Part shown: piece after piece, positions 53,017-61,444 of the stretch
How the letters are laid out: the number at the start of each line of letters is the position of its first letter
How positions within the stretch are numbered: the first letter of the stretch is position 1
Source of the DNA: Candidatus Woesearchaeota archaeon
GTDB taxonomy: Archaea > Nanobdellota > Nanobdellia > Woesearchaeales > B29-G15
Direction: 5' to 3'
Length of the DNA stretch: 64,000 nt
Assembly: GCA_017610005.1 (NCBI GenBank)
Contig: JAFCCU010000007.1
Coordinates: 1-64,000 of the forward strand
Program-made: the position numbers and the translations under genes
The notes under the pieces: model-generated
Database searches by the model: none
Seen by the model: the letters and a program-made list of their open reading frames with translations, nothing else
Told to the model about the DNA's origin: nothing

Positions 53017-53466
53017 ATGGAAGATTTATCCAAATTTGTAAAAAAGAAGCAGTTTCAAGGCTTTACTGATAAACAAATCAAAAAGCAGCTTAAAGATAAT
53101 GGATATTCAAATTATGATATTTATCAAGCATTTACTCCACAATTCTTTAGTAATTTACAAAAGCCAGAAACCCAAGAAGAAAAACCTGCATATTCAAAAT
53201 TGCATGAATCTAATATTACTCCAAGTAACATTCCTCCAATTAATATTCTTCCAACCAAGATTCTTCCAACCAATATTGAACCCTTGGCCATTGCTGCAAT
53301 CATCTTTGCATGGATAATTCCTTTTTTTGGAGCAATCTTAGGAGTAATAGCATTATTCAAGTTAAGGGATTCTGAAAAAGGAGGAAAACCTCTAGCTGTA
53401 ATGGCAATTATAATAGGTATTGTATCCTCAATCTCCTTTTTTTTATCATTTTTGAGCTATTTTTGA
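53017..53466 (+). CDS. DUF4190-type membrane protein with an N-terminal helical domain
   Basis: A 149-residue protein. Residues 1-45 form a small charged helical domain (K-K-K-Q-F-Q-G-F-T-D-K-Q-I-K-K-Q-L) like those found before membrane regions. A Pro/Asn/Ile linker with tandem L-P-T-N/K-I units follows. Two membrane helices with the A-I-I-F-A-W-I-I-P-F-F-G-A-I-L-G and G-K-P-L-A-V-M-A-I-I-I-G-I pattern of DUF4190 end it. Function unknown. Confidence 0.75.
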   Translation: MEDLSKFVKKKQFQGFTDKQIKKQLKDNGYSNYDIYQAFTPQFFSNLQKPETQEEKPAYSKLHESNITPSNIPPINILPTKILPTNIEPLAIAAIIFAWIIPFFGAILGVIALFKLRDSEKGGKPLAVMAIIIGIVSSISFFLSFLSYF

Positions 53467-53629
53467 GCTTAAGTTTTTAAATATCTTAATTGGACAAAAG
53501 GTTTTTAAATCATCACCTGTTTTTCTGCTCATTAATGCAACGGAATACCGTAAATTAAAGATTAACGGAATTCTGACGTCAAAAAGCACTCCGGTGCAAA
53601 TTAAAAATTTCCCTATCAGTTTTTTTGAC
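53467..53629 (+). other. tRNA-Phe upstream region
   Basis: No ORF. It contains ACGG-AATA-CCGT and GCAC-TCCG-GTGC hairpins and a TTTTTAAATC element near 53503. A further TTAAAAATTT (53601-53610) sits about 25 bp before the tRNA. The hairpins may be a short RNA, but I cannot support that. Confidence 0.4.
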
Positions 53630-53703
53630 GGGACGGTAGCTCAATCTGGGAGAGCGCCAGACTGAAGATCTGGATGTCGAGGGTTCAAATCCCTCTCGTC
53701 CCA
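53630..53703 (+). tRNA. tRNA-Phe (anticodon GAA)
   Basis: A complete 74-nt tRNA. Acceptor GGGACGG pairs with TCGTCCC, the anticodon stem is CCAGA/TCTGG with loop CTGAAGA (GAA), and the T-arm is GAGGG-TTCAAAT-CCCTC. No intron and no encoded CCA. Confidence 0.97.
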
Positions 53704-53713
53704 TTTCTCTTCA

Positions 53714-53870
53714 TTCTTTTAATCAATTCATTAGCATAGTTCTAAGTGGCATGGGACGATAGGTAGCGAACGTTAGTGAGCGTGTCTCGAGTCCCCTATA
53801 CAGTCTGCAGTCTGGAGTGAATTTTTCTTTTAATCAATTCATTAGCATAGTTCTAAGTGGCATGGGACGA
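53714..53870. repeat. 46-bp direct repeat downstream of tRNA-Phe
   Basis: The segment 53714-53759, beginning TTCTTTTAATCAATTC and ending CATGGGACGA, is repeated exactly at 53825-53870, 111 bp later. Copy 2 continues GAGG, so 53862-53874 is the reverse complement of the last bases of the tRNA (about 53692-53704). Repeat words of the CAGTCTGGAGT type lie between and after the copies. No integrase is present. Confidence 0.85.
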
Positions 53871-53875
53871 GAGGT

Positions 53876-53924
53876 AGTCTGGAGTACGGAGTCTGGAGTA
53901 AAAACATAGCTCAAACCTCAAACC
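53876..53924. repeat. CTCAAAC heptamer run
   Basis: AGTCTGGAGT words, then AGCTCAAACCTCAAACCTCA and a further CAAACC heptamer just before the helicase stop. The same AGCTCAAAACCTCAAACC string occurs at 26422-26439. Confidence 0.75.
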
Positions 53925-55406
53925 TCAAACCCCAACCTGCTCTTTAATATCCTTGGCTATCTTGGGTCCTACAAGAATTTTCAATTCAGAAAGAGAAATC
54001 TTCTTTACTTCACGTAAGGTCTTAACTTTGTTTCTAAACAGTTTCCTCGCTCTTACTCTTCCAATATTTTTAAGCTTTAATAAGGGCAATAGCTCTTCTT
54101 TTACACCATACTTAAGCCTGATTCTTAGTTTGTCAATTTGATTAATATTCTTTTTTTCTTCTAAAATATTAGCTAGTTCTTTTGTTGAGTACAAAAGCCA
54201 CTCTGCAATATCAAGTTTATACCTTGTTTCTCCGGGTCTTGAACCAAACTCTTCCATGATCTCTTCCTCATCAGTTTCATCAACCCAGGACAAGAGCATT
54301 GCAGCAGTCTTTACAGAATTTAAAAAAGTATCATAGTCTTGCTCAAAGTAACTTGGTTCCTCAGCTAAAAGTTCTGAGAAATGTTCTCCTAAAAATTCTT
54401 GATAGTGGTCATATTCTTTTTGCCTTACACGAATTAGTGGGCGCATTTCAAGAGTTGAGCAAATAAGTTGCAATAAAGAAAATGGGGTAACAGAAATTCC
54501 TTTCATACGTTTAATGCCTTTAATCAGATGATTAGCAGCCAAGGGATCTAGATATAATTCAGACACACGCTTACCTAATAGCGTCGCAGTCAAACGAGTA
54601 TTCTCAAGTTCATTGGCAGATACAAAATCCCCTCCTTTTGGGCCTGCTAAAAACTTCCAGTCAATAAGCTGCAATTTTACTTTATCAATAATTTTAAAGA
54701 GCGCATCTAAATCCTCAAATTGTTTAGCCCAAAAGGTTCTTGAAAAAAAGTCACGTAAACTTTCTTCAGTTTTGGCAATACCAGTTACAACTAGTGAAAG
54801 TAAGTATGTTCTTAAAACAGGTTCAACAGCAAGTTTTGAAAAAATCTTTTCAGGTTCTCCATTGATAAACCTTTTAATGATATCTTGCTTTTCATCTTCG
54901 CTTTTAGCAATTACTATTGATTCTCCAAATTCTTCCTTTCCAGGCCTTCCGGCGCGCCCGGCAGCTTGATGGTATTCAAGCACAGGGATTAATTCTAAAC
55001 CCCGTTTGCCATACCTTTTAACATCCCTCATGATGCTTCTAAATGCAGGCAAATCAACTCCTGCAGCCATTGTTGTTGTGCAACAGATAATATTCACTGT
55101 ACCCTCTCTAAAGCCATCCTCAATTAACTCTCTTTGCTTTGAGTGGAGGCCCGAATGGTGAAATGCAATACCTTTTTTTATACATCTAGCAAGCCTTCTA
55201 CATTGTTTTGTGGGGCTAGCTAAAACAGATTTAATATTTTCTGAAAATTCATTTAAATCAACATCTTTTATATGTTCAGAAATAGATTCAGCACTCGCTT
55301 CAGCTGATCTTTTAGTATTTACAAATATTAATGCCTGTTTTTTTAATCTAATGGTATCTAACGCTAGATCAATTACAGGTTGATTTGTAGGTGTTAAAAT
55401 ATCCAT
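53925..55406 (-). CDS. Hel308-like helicase, C-terminal half only
   Basis: A 493-residue protein that begins at the second RecA domain of a Hel308/Ski2-family helicase: A-L-I-F-V-N-T-K-R-S-A-E (motif IV), T-T-T-M-A-A-G-V-D-L-P-A (motif V) and H-Q-A-A-G-R-A-G-R-P-G (motif VI). The winged-helix and ratchet helices follow, and a C-terminal HhH region (L-L-K-L-K-N-I-G-R-V-R-A-R-K-L) ends it. The first RecA domain with Walker A and DExH is missing. The start M-D-I-L-T-P-T-N lies exactly at the domain linker. The next gene upstream is unrelated. It may pair with a separately encoded N-terminal half. Confidence 0.85.
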   Translation of the reverse strand: MDILTPTNQPVIDLALDTIRLKKQALIFVNTKRSAEASAESISEHIKDVDLNEFSENIKSVLASPTKQCRRLARCIKKGIAFHHSGLHSKQRELIEDGFREGTVNIICCTTTMAAGVDLPAFRSIMRDVKRYGKRGLELIPVLEYHQAAGRAGRPGKEEFGESIVIAKSEDEKQDIIKRFINGEPEKIFSKLAVEPVLRTYLLSLVVTGIAKTEESLRDFFSRTFWAKQFEDLDALFKIIDKVKLQLIDWKFLAGPKGGDFVSANELENTRLTATLLGKRVSELYLDPLAANHLIKGIKRMKGISVTPFSLLQLICSTLEMRPLIRVRQKEYDHYQEFLGEHFSELLAEEPSYFEQDYDTFLNSVKTAAMLLSWVDETDEEEIMEEFGSRPGETRYKLDIAEWLLYSTKELANILEEKKNINQIDKLRIRLKYGVKEELLPLLKLKNIGRVRARKLFRNKVKTLREVKKISLSELKILVGPKIAKDIKEQVGV

Positions 55407-55444
55407 AAAAAGTAAAAAGAAAAAGAAGTTAAAAAAGTTATGGC

Positions 55445-56749
55445 TTATTCGATGATAAGCTCTGGTGGTCTGTTCATATTCTCAACAATGATTTTTACAT
55501 CAATTGAGCCTGCAGCACCCTTACTGTCTGTTGCGGTGACTGTAACAATATAGTCTCCTGCATCATCAAAACCAGTGGGTTTTGAGTTGGTTGTCATCCA
55601 TCCAGAGTATGCAATGGTGTAACTATCTCCATCTGGATCAATTGTTACTGGTTCGATGTTTACAGTTTCTCCTTCTTTAACAGTAATGTCAGTTATCCTT
55701 TGGATTACTGGTGCTCTGTTAACTGGAGTTACTGTGACCTTAAAGGTTTCAGTTGCAATGGCAATACCATCTGTTGCAGTGACGGCAACTTCGTAGCCTC
55801 CTTCATCTCCTTCAACAGTCTGCCATGTTCCATCTTCCCCAATGGGGTCAGAGAATGTTACTGTTATTTGATCATCATCCAGATCAGTTACAACTGGGCT
55901 CACAGTGATAAGCGCCCCTTCAATAACTGTAATTGGATTAATAGACAAGATTGCAGGTGGTCTGTTGACATTTACAACATTAACCTTAATATCTTTTGCA
56001 ACACTTGTTTTTCCATCACTTGCAATGATTGTAACAATGTAAGATCCAGTATCATCAAATGATGTGACATATTCTGAACTATCCATCCAACCAGTATAGG
56101 TAATTGTTACTGGGTCATTGTCTGAGTCTGTGATTACAGGTGCAAGGGTAACTGTTTCACCTTCATTGACGGTAATCTCTTTTATAATGTCAATGACTGG
56201 TGCTTTATTCTTTGGTTCAATCATTAACAATACTTCTTTAGTAATAATTGCTTCACCATCGGATACAGTAATTTCTACTCTATATTGGCCAGCATCTCCT
56301 TCAACAGTCTGCCATGTTCCATCTTCACTTAATGGCTCACTGTAAGTTATGATTAGGTCATCATTGTCTGGATCAAGCGCTGTAACACTTAATTCAACCA
56401 AATCTCCTTCACCATAGTTTTTTACAGGAATTCCTGCAGGAGTATCAATAACCTCAACAGGTCCATCAATAACCTCTTCTAAAGGCTCTTCTGTAACCTC
56501 ATCAACAGGTTCATCAATAACCTCTTCTAAAGGCTCTTCTGTAACCTCATCAACAGGTTCTTCTAAGATAACTTCTCCTGTGACTGGAGGCGCGTCCTCC
56601 TCAATTACAACAACGGTGGGTTCCTCTCCCGTTTCGTTGAAGAAAGAGACAAAAACTTCGGTCTCATCTGTTGTTCCGGTCTGCGGTGTGCAGCCAAAGA
56701 GTATCAAACTAAAAATCAATACTCCTAAAACTATTCCTTTCTTTTCCAT
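55445..56749 (-). CDS. secreted lipoprotein with four cadherin/Ig-like repeats
   Basis: A 434-residue surface protein. The signal peptide ends at the lipobox L-I-L-F-G-C, so Cys near residue 20 is likely lipid-anchored. An acidic linker with tandem V-D-E-V-T-E-E-P-L-E-E-V-I units (about 60-95) follows. Four domains of about 80 residues each end in a V-T-V-S-D-G-like strand, with D-x-D-x-D calcium-type loops (D-P-D-N-D-D, D-S-D-N-D-P, D-L-D-D-D-Q, D-P-D-G-D-S). ATG 56749 follows GGAGG. Likely adhesion or surface scaffolding. Confidence 0.88.
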   Translation of the reverse strand: MEKKGIVLGVLIFSLILFGCTPQTGTTDETEVFVSFFNETGEEPTVVVIEEDAPPVTGEVILEEPVDEVTEEPLEEVIDEPVDEVTEEPLEEVIDGPVEVIDTPAGIPVKNYGEGDLVELSVTALDPDNDDLIITYSEPLSEDGTWQTVEGDAGQYRVEITVSDGEAIITKEVLLMIEPKNKAPVIDIIKEITVNEGETVTLAPVITDSDNDPVTITYTGWMDSSEYVTSFDDTGSYIVTIIASDGKTSVAKDIKVNVVNVNRPPAILSINPITVIEGALITVSPVVTDLDDDQITVTFSDPIGEDGTWQTVEGDEGGYEVAVTATDGIAIATETFKVTVTPVNRAPVIQRITDITVKEGETVNIEPVTIDPDGDSYTIAYSGWMTTNSKPTGFDDAGDYIVTVTATDSKGAAGSIDVKIIVENMNRPPELIIE

Positions 56750-56758
56750 TCCCTCCAC

Positions 56759-56902
56759 CTCATTTTGGAGTTTATCAAATAAATAAGCATATTTGTAATC
56801 ATTATAGAATAAAAAACTTATATATAAAACTTGTTGTTATCGGGTATATATTACTGTTTTCCGAGGACAAGTCTTAAATATCTGTAGTTTTATTAAAAAA
56901 AG
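56759..56902. promoter_or_regulatory. divergent promoter region
   Basis: TTATATATAAAAC (56818-56830) and a TCTTAAATATC element (56873-56883) about 25 bp before the ATG at 56903. The former serves the lipoprotein gene or a longer leader. Confidence 0.45.
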
Positions 56903-57775
56903 ATGGATTTAAAATTATTTTTTAGAAGCGCTTCAATTGTTTTAAATTCAGACTGTAATACTAATTGTGTCTTCTGTTTTTTCCATTCAGATAATGTTAA
57001 GCATCCAAAAAACGAACAAATTTCTAAGGAATTTTTTGAAAAATTAATCCAGCGGCTAGATAATTTCAAACCAAATTTAAAAATACATAGTGATGGAGAA
57101 CCATTAAAACATCCACAGTTATGGGAATTTATTAATTTTGCAAGAGATAAAGTTAGTTCAATTGAAGTTTTAACTAATTTAAGAGAAAAAAATATTGTTA
57201 ATAATATTTTGCAAGGGGAGGTAGATGCGTTACTTATTAATCTTCCAGCTGCAAATAATGAAGATTATATTAAACATAGGCCTGGAGACACTGAAGGCTT
57301 TGATATTGTATTAAATAATTTAAAAGAGTTAAAATCAAAAAAACTTTCTATTAATCCTTTAGTAATTCTTTCACAGGTTTTAACAAAATATAACTCTGAT
57401 CAAAAATCCCTTGAGGATTACATTGATTTAGCCAAATCTCTTGGAGCATTTAAAATCAAATTTACTAAAATGATTGGAGTTAAAAGAACAGAAAATTTAA
57501 TTCCCTCAAGCCCTCCAAATAAACAATTAAGAGATGCTTTAATTGAAAGGGGAGAAACTATGAGGGTGGAATTTGATGAATTTCCCGTCTCCAGTAATCC
57601 CAGAACAGAATGCTCAATGACTGCAATGGTCAATTTAGATGAAACAATTTCTTATTGCTGTAAGTTAAGAGATGTAAAACTCGAAAAATTCTTCTCATCA
57701 GATAAAGAATTAGCTGAAGAAATCAAAATACTTTCAAAAAAACACAAAGATAGACTATGCGAAGATTGCATGTGA
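56903..57775 (+). CDS. radical SAM protein with altered C-terminus
   Basis: A 290-residue protein. C-N-T-N-C-V-F-C (18-25) is the C-x3-C-x2-C cluster motif. A G-E-P motif lies in H-S-D-G-E-P-L-K-H-P, and cysteines C-S-M, Y-C-C-K-L and C-E-D-C near the end could bind a second cluster. A 10-bp duplication (GATTGCATGT at 57764-57773 and 57774-57783) creates an early stop after C-M. A second, downstream copy of this 3' end lacks the duplication and ends C-M-F-K-E, showing the original terminus. Substrate unknown. Confidence 0.85.
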   Translation: MDLKLFFRSASIVLNSDCNTNCVFCFFHSDNVKHPKNEQISKEFFEKLIQRLDNFKPNLKIHSDGEPLKHPQLWEFINFARDKVSSIEVLTNLREKNIVNNILQGEVDALLINLPAANNEDYIKHRPGDTEGFDIVLNNLKELKSKKLSINPLVILSQVLTKYNSDQKSLEDYIDLAKSLGAFKIKFTKMIGVKRTENLIPSSPPNKQLRDALIERGETMRVEFDEFPVSSNPRTECSMTAMVNLDETISYCCKLRDVKLEKFFSSDKELAEEIKILSKKHKDRLCEDCM

Positions 57776-58118
57776 TTGCATGTTCAAAGAATAAACGTTT
57801 TCTGAGAAAAAAGAGTAGCACCCACCTTTTTACTAAATCTCATAGAAATCAAAGATTTCTAGGACACGGAAAATCTCTGAATTTCCCGTGTTTTGGAAAA
57901 ATTTAAGTTAGGTTCGACGTTGATAAAGGATCGATTTTTCCGCAGGAGAAGGGAGCAACGCTCCCACCTTTTTACTAAATTTTTTGGAAAAATTTAGATG
58001 TAAAACTCGAAAAATTCTTCTCATCAGATAAAGAATTAGCTGAAGAAATCAAAATACTTTCAAAAAAACACAAAGATAGACTATGCGAAGATTGCATGTT
58101 CAAAGAATAAACGTTTTC
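57670..58118 (+). repeat. duplicated 3' end of the radical SAM gene
   Basis: About 123 bp at 57996-58118 repeat 57670-57802 (same strand, 326-bp offset) almost perfectly, apart from the 10-bp duplication in the first copy. The intervening DNA also contains repeats: CCCACCTTTTTACTAAAT at 57821-57838 and 57963-57980, and TTGGAAAAATTTA twice. This suggests unequal recombination or an insertion event. Confidence 0.9.
57844..57965. repeat. palindrome cluster between the duplicated ends
   Basis: AGAAATC-AAA-GATTTCT (57844-57860), ACACGG with CCGTGT arms (57864-57891) and GGGAGC-AAC-GCTCCC (57951-57965). No ORF. Similar in style to the 2957-3208 block, though not the same sequence. Confidence 0.8.
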
Positions 58119-58155
58119 TTCTAATTTCAGATCGCTATATTTGATTTAAGAAACG

Positions 58156-58192
58156 GTGTTTTTCACTTCAGACTTCTTACTTCAGACTTCAT
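58156..58192. repeat. GAAGTC-family element upstream of tRNA-Ile 3' end
   Basis: GTGTTTTTCACTTCAGACTT, then CTTACTTCAGACTTC; nearly identical to 5706-5733. On the minus strand it lies just after the tRNA-Ile gene and could act as its terminator. Confidence 0.6.
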
Positions 58193-58201
58193 ACTAAGAA
58201 A

Positions 58202-58302
58202 TGGGCCCGCTGAGATTTGAACTCAGGACCACTCGATTTCTAAAGGTTATTTTTACAACCAATATATCAGTCGAGCGCTCTACCAGACTAAGCCACGGGC
58301 CC
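58202..58302 (-). tRNA. tRNA-Ile (anticodon GAU) with intron
   Basis: The minus strand encodes acceptor GGGCCCG/CGGGCCC, anticodon stem CTCGA/TCGAG with loop beginning CTGATA (GAT), and T-arm CTGAG-TTCAAAT-CTCAG. An intron of about 27 nt sits between positions 37 and 38 and contains GGTT/AACC arms, as expected for a bulge-helix-bulge substrate. No encoded CCA. Confidence 0.92.
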
Positions 58303-58314
58303 GTGGGTAGAATG

Positions 58315-58338
58315 GAGTTATAAACTATTTATAAAGGT
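58315..58338 (-). promoter_or_regulatory. TATA elements for tRNA-Ile
   Basis: Minus-strand CCTTTATAAATAG and GTTTATAACTC lie 15-35 bp upstream of the tRNA 5' end. Confidence 0.45.
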
Positions 58339-58378
58339 TACTGTAACATTTTTATAATAATTAAACTTTACAAATGAA

Positions 58379-59512
58379 ATGTTATACTATTTTTCATATC
58401 CTACTAAGGGGAGAATTACTGGAGCTAATCTTTTTTACAGTAGAATTGCAGAGATATTAGAAGGAAAAGGGACATTAATTGAATCATTTTGGGATTTTGT
58501 TAATGGAGGGATTAAGAAACTAACACAAAAGGATGTGTTAGTTACAAATAATGGCCCTTATGCATTTATTTTTGCATATTTAAGAAAATCAAATGGACAG
58601 AAATTTAGGATTATTAGAGATGTTCAAACAAGTCTTCATTGTAGTTATTTATTCCAGGAAATGGTGTTGCAAGAGTTCACCCAAGAAAATGATGCAGTAT
58701 TATTCCCTTCAAACTACACAAGAAACCTTTACTTAAAGATATTCCCAGATTTAAAAAATTCATTTGTGTGTTACCCTTTAATTGAATCTTTCCCAAAAAT
58801 AAATAGAACTCCCCCAAGGGAGTTTACAGTGGGATACTTAGGGAGAGCATCATTAGCTAAGAATTTTGATCAAATAATTAATATTGCTAAAAAAATTAAA
58901 GGTAATATCCTTGTGGGTGGCGCGATTGATTTTAAAGAGCTTCCGGATAATGTTATCCAATTGGGAAATGTTGATGACATTTGGGAATTTTTTAGTAAGA
59001 TTTCAGTTTTAGCATTTCCTTCCACTGCAAATATTGAAAGCTTGGGGAGGGTACTACTTGAAGCAAATCATGCAGGGGTGCCAAGTGTAACTGCAGAGTT
59101 TGGAGCATCTCCTGAATTATCTCCCAATAATGTAAAAATAACTTCTTTTAGAAACGAAGAAGAATTACTTCACAATCATCCTTTGGGAGTTATTGATGAA
59201 TTAGAATTTATTGAAAAATTAAATTATAAAAACTTAGGTTCAAATGAGTTTTATCAAAATCATGATAAACTATTTCTTCAAATCATCATGGGTAATGCAA
59301 GGAGTCAAGAAAGAATAAAATTAAACCCAAATGTTGAAAATTTTATTGCTCTTACCAAAATATATATAAATGCAGACTACAAAATAGGTAATGTAGAAGC
59401 AATAAGAGAATATATTGCTTTATTAAAAAAAGAGGAGCTTTTTGAGATTGGGCAGACATCGCACAATATCTTAAAAACGCTAAAATTTGTACCAAAATGG
59501 AATCTCTCTTAA
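58379..59512 (+). CDS. glycosyltransferase-like protein (GT-B fold)
   Basis: A 377-residue protein resembling group 4 glycosyltransferases. V-G-Y-L-G-R-A-S-L-A-K-N-F-D-Q starts the second Rossmann domain, and F-P-S-T-A-N-I-E-S-L-G-R-V-L-L-E-A-N-H-A-G carries the donor-binding Glu. The N-terminal acceptor domain is shorter than usual, and residues 300-377 are an additional helical tail. A TATA box lies about 25 bp upstream. It overlaps the next gene by 16 bp. Confidence 0.8.
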   Translation: MLYYFSYPTKGRITGANLFYSRIAEILEGKGTLIESFWDFVNGGIKKLTQKDVLVTNNGPYAFIFAYLRKSNGQKFRIIRDVQTSLHCSYLFQEMVLQEFTQENDAVLFPSNYTRNLYLKIFPDLKNSFVCYPLIESFPKINRTPPREFTVGYLGRASLAKNFDQIINIAKKIKGNILVGGAIDFKELPDNVIQLGNVDDIWEFFSKISVLAFPSTANIESLGRVLLEANHAGVPSVTAEFGASPELSPNNVKITSFRNEEELLHNHPLGVIDELEFIEKLNYKNLGSNEFYQNHDKLFLQIIMGNARSQERIKLNPNVENFIALTKIYINADYKIGNVEAIREYIALLKKEELFEIGQTSHNILKTLKFVPKWNLS

Positions 59513-59871
59513 ATCAAAAGAAGACAAAAGAGAAGGTATTATCGTTTTTACTTGTCTTTTTGATATTACTTGTACCGATATCTATCTTAACTTCACCCAA
59601 AGAATCTAATGTTGTAATTACGGGCCTTTACACTGAAGAGTTTAATAAGTCTGCTCAACTGGTATCTTTCAGGGTTAAAAGTAATTCTGAATCAGATCTT
59701 CATTGCAAACTTAGAATTGAATTGTTTAGGCAGAAAGTGATGGTTGATAAGTTTTTCAAGGAGGTTGGTTTTATCCCTTCAATGGGGATCGTAGAAAAAG
59801 AAATGATTTTAAGAGCGCCCTCTGGAGAAAACGATTTTTTACTTACTCCTGAATGCTGGTCAGTTAATTAA
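59497..59871 (+). CDS. exported or membrane-anchored protein, unknown
   Basis: A 124-residue protein with an N-terminal helix (about 14-32: V-L-S-F-L-L-V-F-L-I-L-L-V-P) after a basic start, then a beta-rich domain with two cysteines (L-H-C-K-L and P-E-C-W). The C-W near the end recalls the cluster at 17 kb. It overlaps the radical SAM gene on the opposite strand by 12 bp. Confidence 0.65.
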   Translation: MESLLNQKKTKEKVLSFLLVFLILLVPISILTSPKESNVVITGLYTEEFNKSAQLVSFRVKSNSESDLHCKLRIELFRQKVMVDKFFKEVGFIPSMGIVEKEMILRAPSGENDFLLTPECWSVN

Positions 59872-61035
59872 GGGGTCTTTCCCGTAAATTTCAGCAATTG
59901 CTTTTGATCCCCCCCTACATCTTAGGAGGAGTTTACATTTTTCACATTTTTTAGGTACATTTGATAAGTTTCTTAATTGTCTCCATTCTTCACTATTCCA
60001 TGCGTTATAAAGAGATTTAATATCCCCATAGGTTTTAGGAGAGTAGTAGCTAGGTTTTATTTTTCCATTAGTTGACACTACCATTCTGTTTGCCCCATCA
60101 TCATAAACTCCCCCGCAAGATATCAATGTTAATTTTTCATTAAGGCAAAGGGGGATTGCATTGGCAATTTTAAATCCTTTACCGTATAATAAATTTAATC
60201 TAAAGATTTCTTCAATTGCAAATTTTAAATCTGGGTTAGCAACATTCATTGGTCTATAAAACTCAAGTAAGTATTTATCAGAATAAAGTTTGTAATATTC
60301 TTCAAGTTTTTTGATATTCTCATTTGTTAAGACTATCCCCCCCCTAAGGACCTTTACACCTTCTAATTCGGGGGTACTGTTGCCATGAAATGAGATTAAA
60401 ACATTATCAATATTCTTTTTTATAAATTCCCCCATTTTTTGATCAATTAATGTGCCATTAGTATTAAGCCACACATGAAAACCAACTTTCTTTGCAAAAT
60501 TTACCATTTCAATAAAATCTGGATGAAGTAGGGGTTCGCCACCTGTAAATCTAATAAAATTAACATTCATTTCTTTTGTTTGCAAAATGATATTTTTAAT
60601 TACATTTAGTGGAAGATTCTTCCTTTCTTGTCTTTTATCTAAATTGTAGGAGTATTTATTAAAGCAAAATTCACAGTTTAAATTACAGTTATCAGTTACT
60701 TCAATTACTACTTCTTTGGGAATATCTGGGATACTTTTTACAAGATGCTCAGATTCTTTGAAAAAACCATTACAATGCAAATTAAATTTACAAGAGAAAC
60801 ATTCTTTATTTTTAATTTTCTCTTTACATGGCGTATTGTCTAATAAGAAAAAATGGCTCTCAAACAGACACATTGGAAGTTTAGGGAATTTTAAATTAAT
60901 TAGATGAGAATATTGGGTAATTTGAAAGAGGTAGCTTATGAATTCTGATTTTTTTAAAGATGTATTTAGGTTTATTGTAATATCTTTTCCCCCTGCTGCA
61001 TAAGATTTTTTAAATATTGAAGAAAAATCTTCCAT
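59860..61035 (-). CDS. radical SAM/SPASM-like maturase
   Basis: A 391-residue enzyme. An N-terminal region (1-100) has a cysteine group (C70, C79, C82, C88: E-C-F-S-C-K-F-N-L-H-C). The radical SAM core has C-N-L-N-C-E-F-C (117-124) and F-T-G-G-E-P-L-L-H-P. A SPASM-like end reads C-E-K-C-K-L-L-L-R-C-R-G-G. Such proteins modify peptides through extra iron-sulfur clusters. It is last in the cassette that contains the HxsB-like gene and the candidate precursor; it may be the HxsC counterpart, but it is not clearly that family. Confidence 0.82.
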   Translation of the reverse strand: MEDFSSIFKKSYAAGGKDITINLNTSLKKSEFISYLFQITQYSHLINLKFPKLPMCLFESHFFLLDNTPCKEKIKNKECFSCKFNLHCNGFFKESEHLVKSIPDIPKEVVIEVTDNCNLNCEFCFNKYSYNLDKRQERKNLPLNVIKNIILQTKEMNVNFIRFTGGEPLLHPDFIEMVNFAKKVGFHVWLNTNGTLIDQKMGEFIKKNIDNVLISFHGNSTPELEGVKVLRGGIVLTNENIKKLEEYYKLYSDKYLLEFYRPMNVANPDLKFAIEEIFRLNLLYGKGFKIANAIPLCLNEKLTLISCGGVYDDGANRMVVSTNGKIKPSYYSPKTYGDIKSLYNAWNSEEWRQLRNLSNVPKKCEKCKLLLRCRGGSKAIAEIYGKDPLIN

Positions 61036-61071
61036 AAATTAAATTAATAGAAGACTTTATTTAAAGTTTAC

Positions 61072-61410
61072 TTAATAGCTAGAATGATGAACAACCATGT
61101 TCCCTGAGGCAGTATAAGAGATTGTGACATTACCTAACTCTGTCTCATAAAATTTTTCTTTTATTACTGTGTCAGAACCCATAGTCGTTTCGGGAGATTG
61201 AATTGCTTTACTAAATCCTATTGGGTAAATTCTTCCCTTAACAGCTTTTAGAGAAATTGCAGCCCCGATTGCAGCCCCGCCAACAATCGACCCCACAGTT
61301 AATGCACTTTGTTTAGAGATCTGACCGCGTTCACCCTTCACAAAAGAGTTAATATCTTTTCTTAATTTAGGTAGAACTCCTTTCTTTTTTATTCCTCTTT
61401 TTGATTTCAA
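61072..61410 (-). CDS. candidate precursor peptide with pilin-like helix and C-terminal HHSSY
   Basis: A 112-residue protein with a TTG start after a GGTG site. A basic leader (K-S-K-R-G-I-K-K-K-G) precedes G-E-R-G-Q-I-S-K-Q, a G29-Q30 prepilin-like site. A Gly/Ala hydrophobic stretch follows (about 37-54), then a beta-rich domain ending V-V-H-H-S-S-Y (H108-H109-S110-S111). H-H-S and H-S-S both fit His-Xaa-Ser, the residue pattern matured in bacterial Hxs systems. It lies between two radical SAM genes in the same direction. The role as precursor is inferred from position and tail. Confidence 0.55.
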   Translation of the reverse strand: MKSKRGIKKKGVLPKLRKDINSFVKGERGQISKQSALTVGSIVGGAAIGAAISLKAVKGRIYPIGFSKAIQSPETTMGSDTVIKEKFYETELGNVTISYTASGNMVVHHSSY

Positions 61411-61444
61411 TCAGTGCACCTTTACCAAATAACATTAATATTGT

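Noticed and set aside
53925..55445. Frameshift explaining the missing half of the helicase
   Set aside because: The DNA upstream encodes the lipoprotein in an intact frame; helicase motifs I and II are not found in any frame there.
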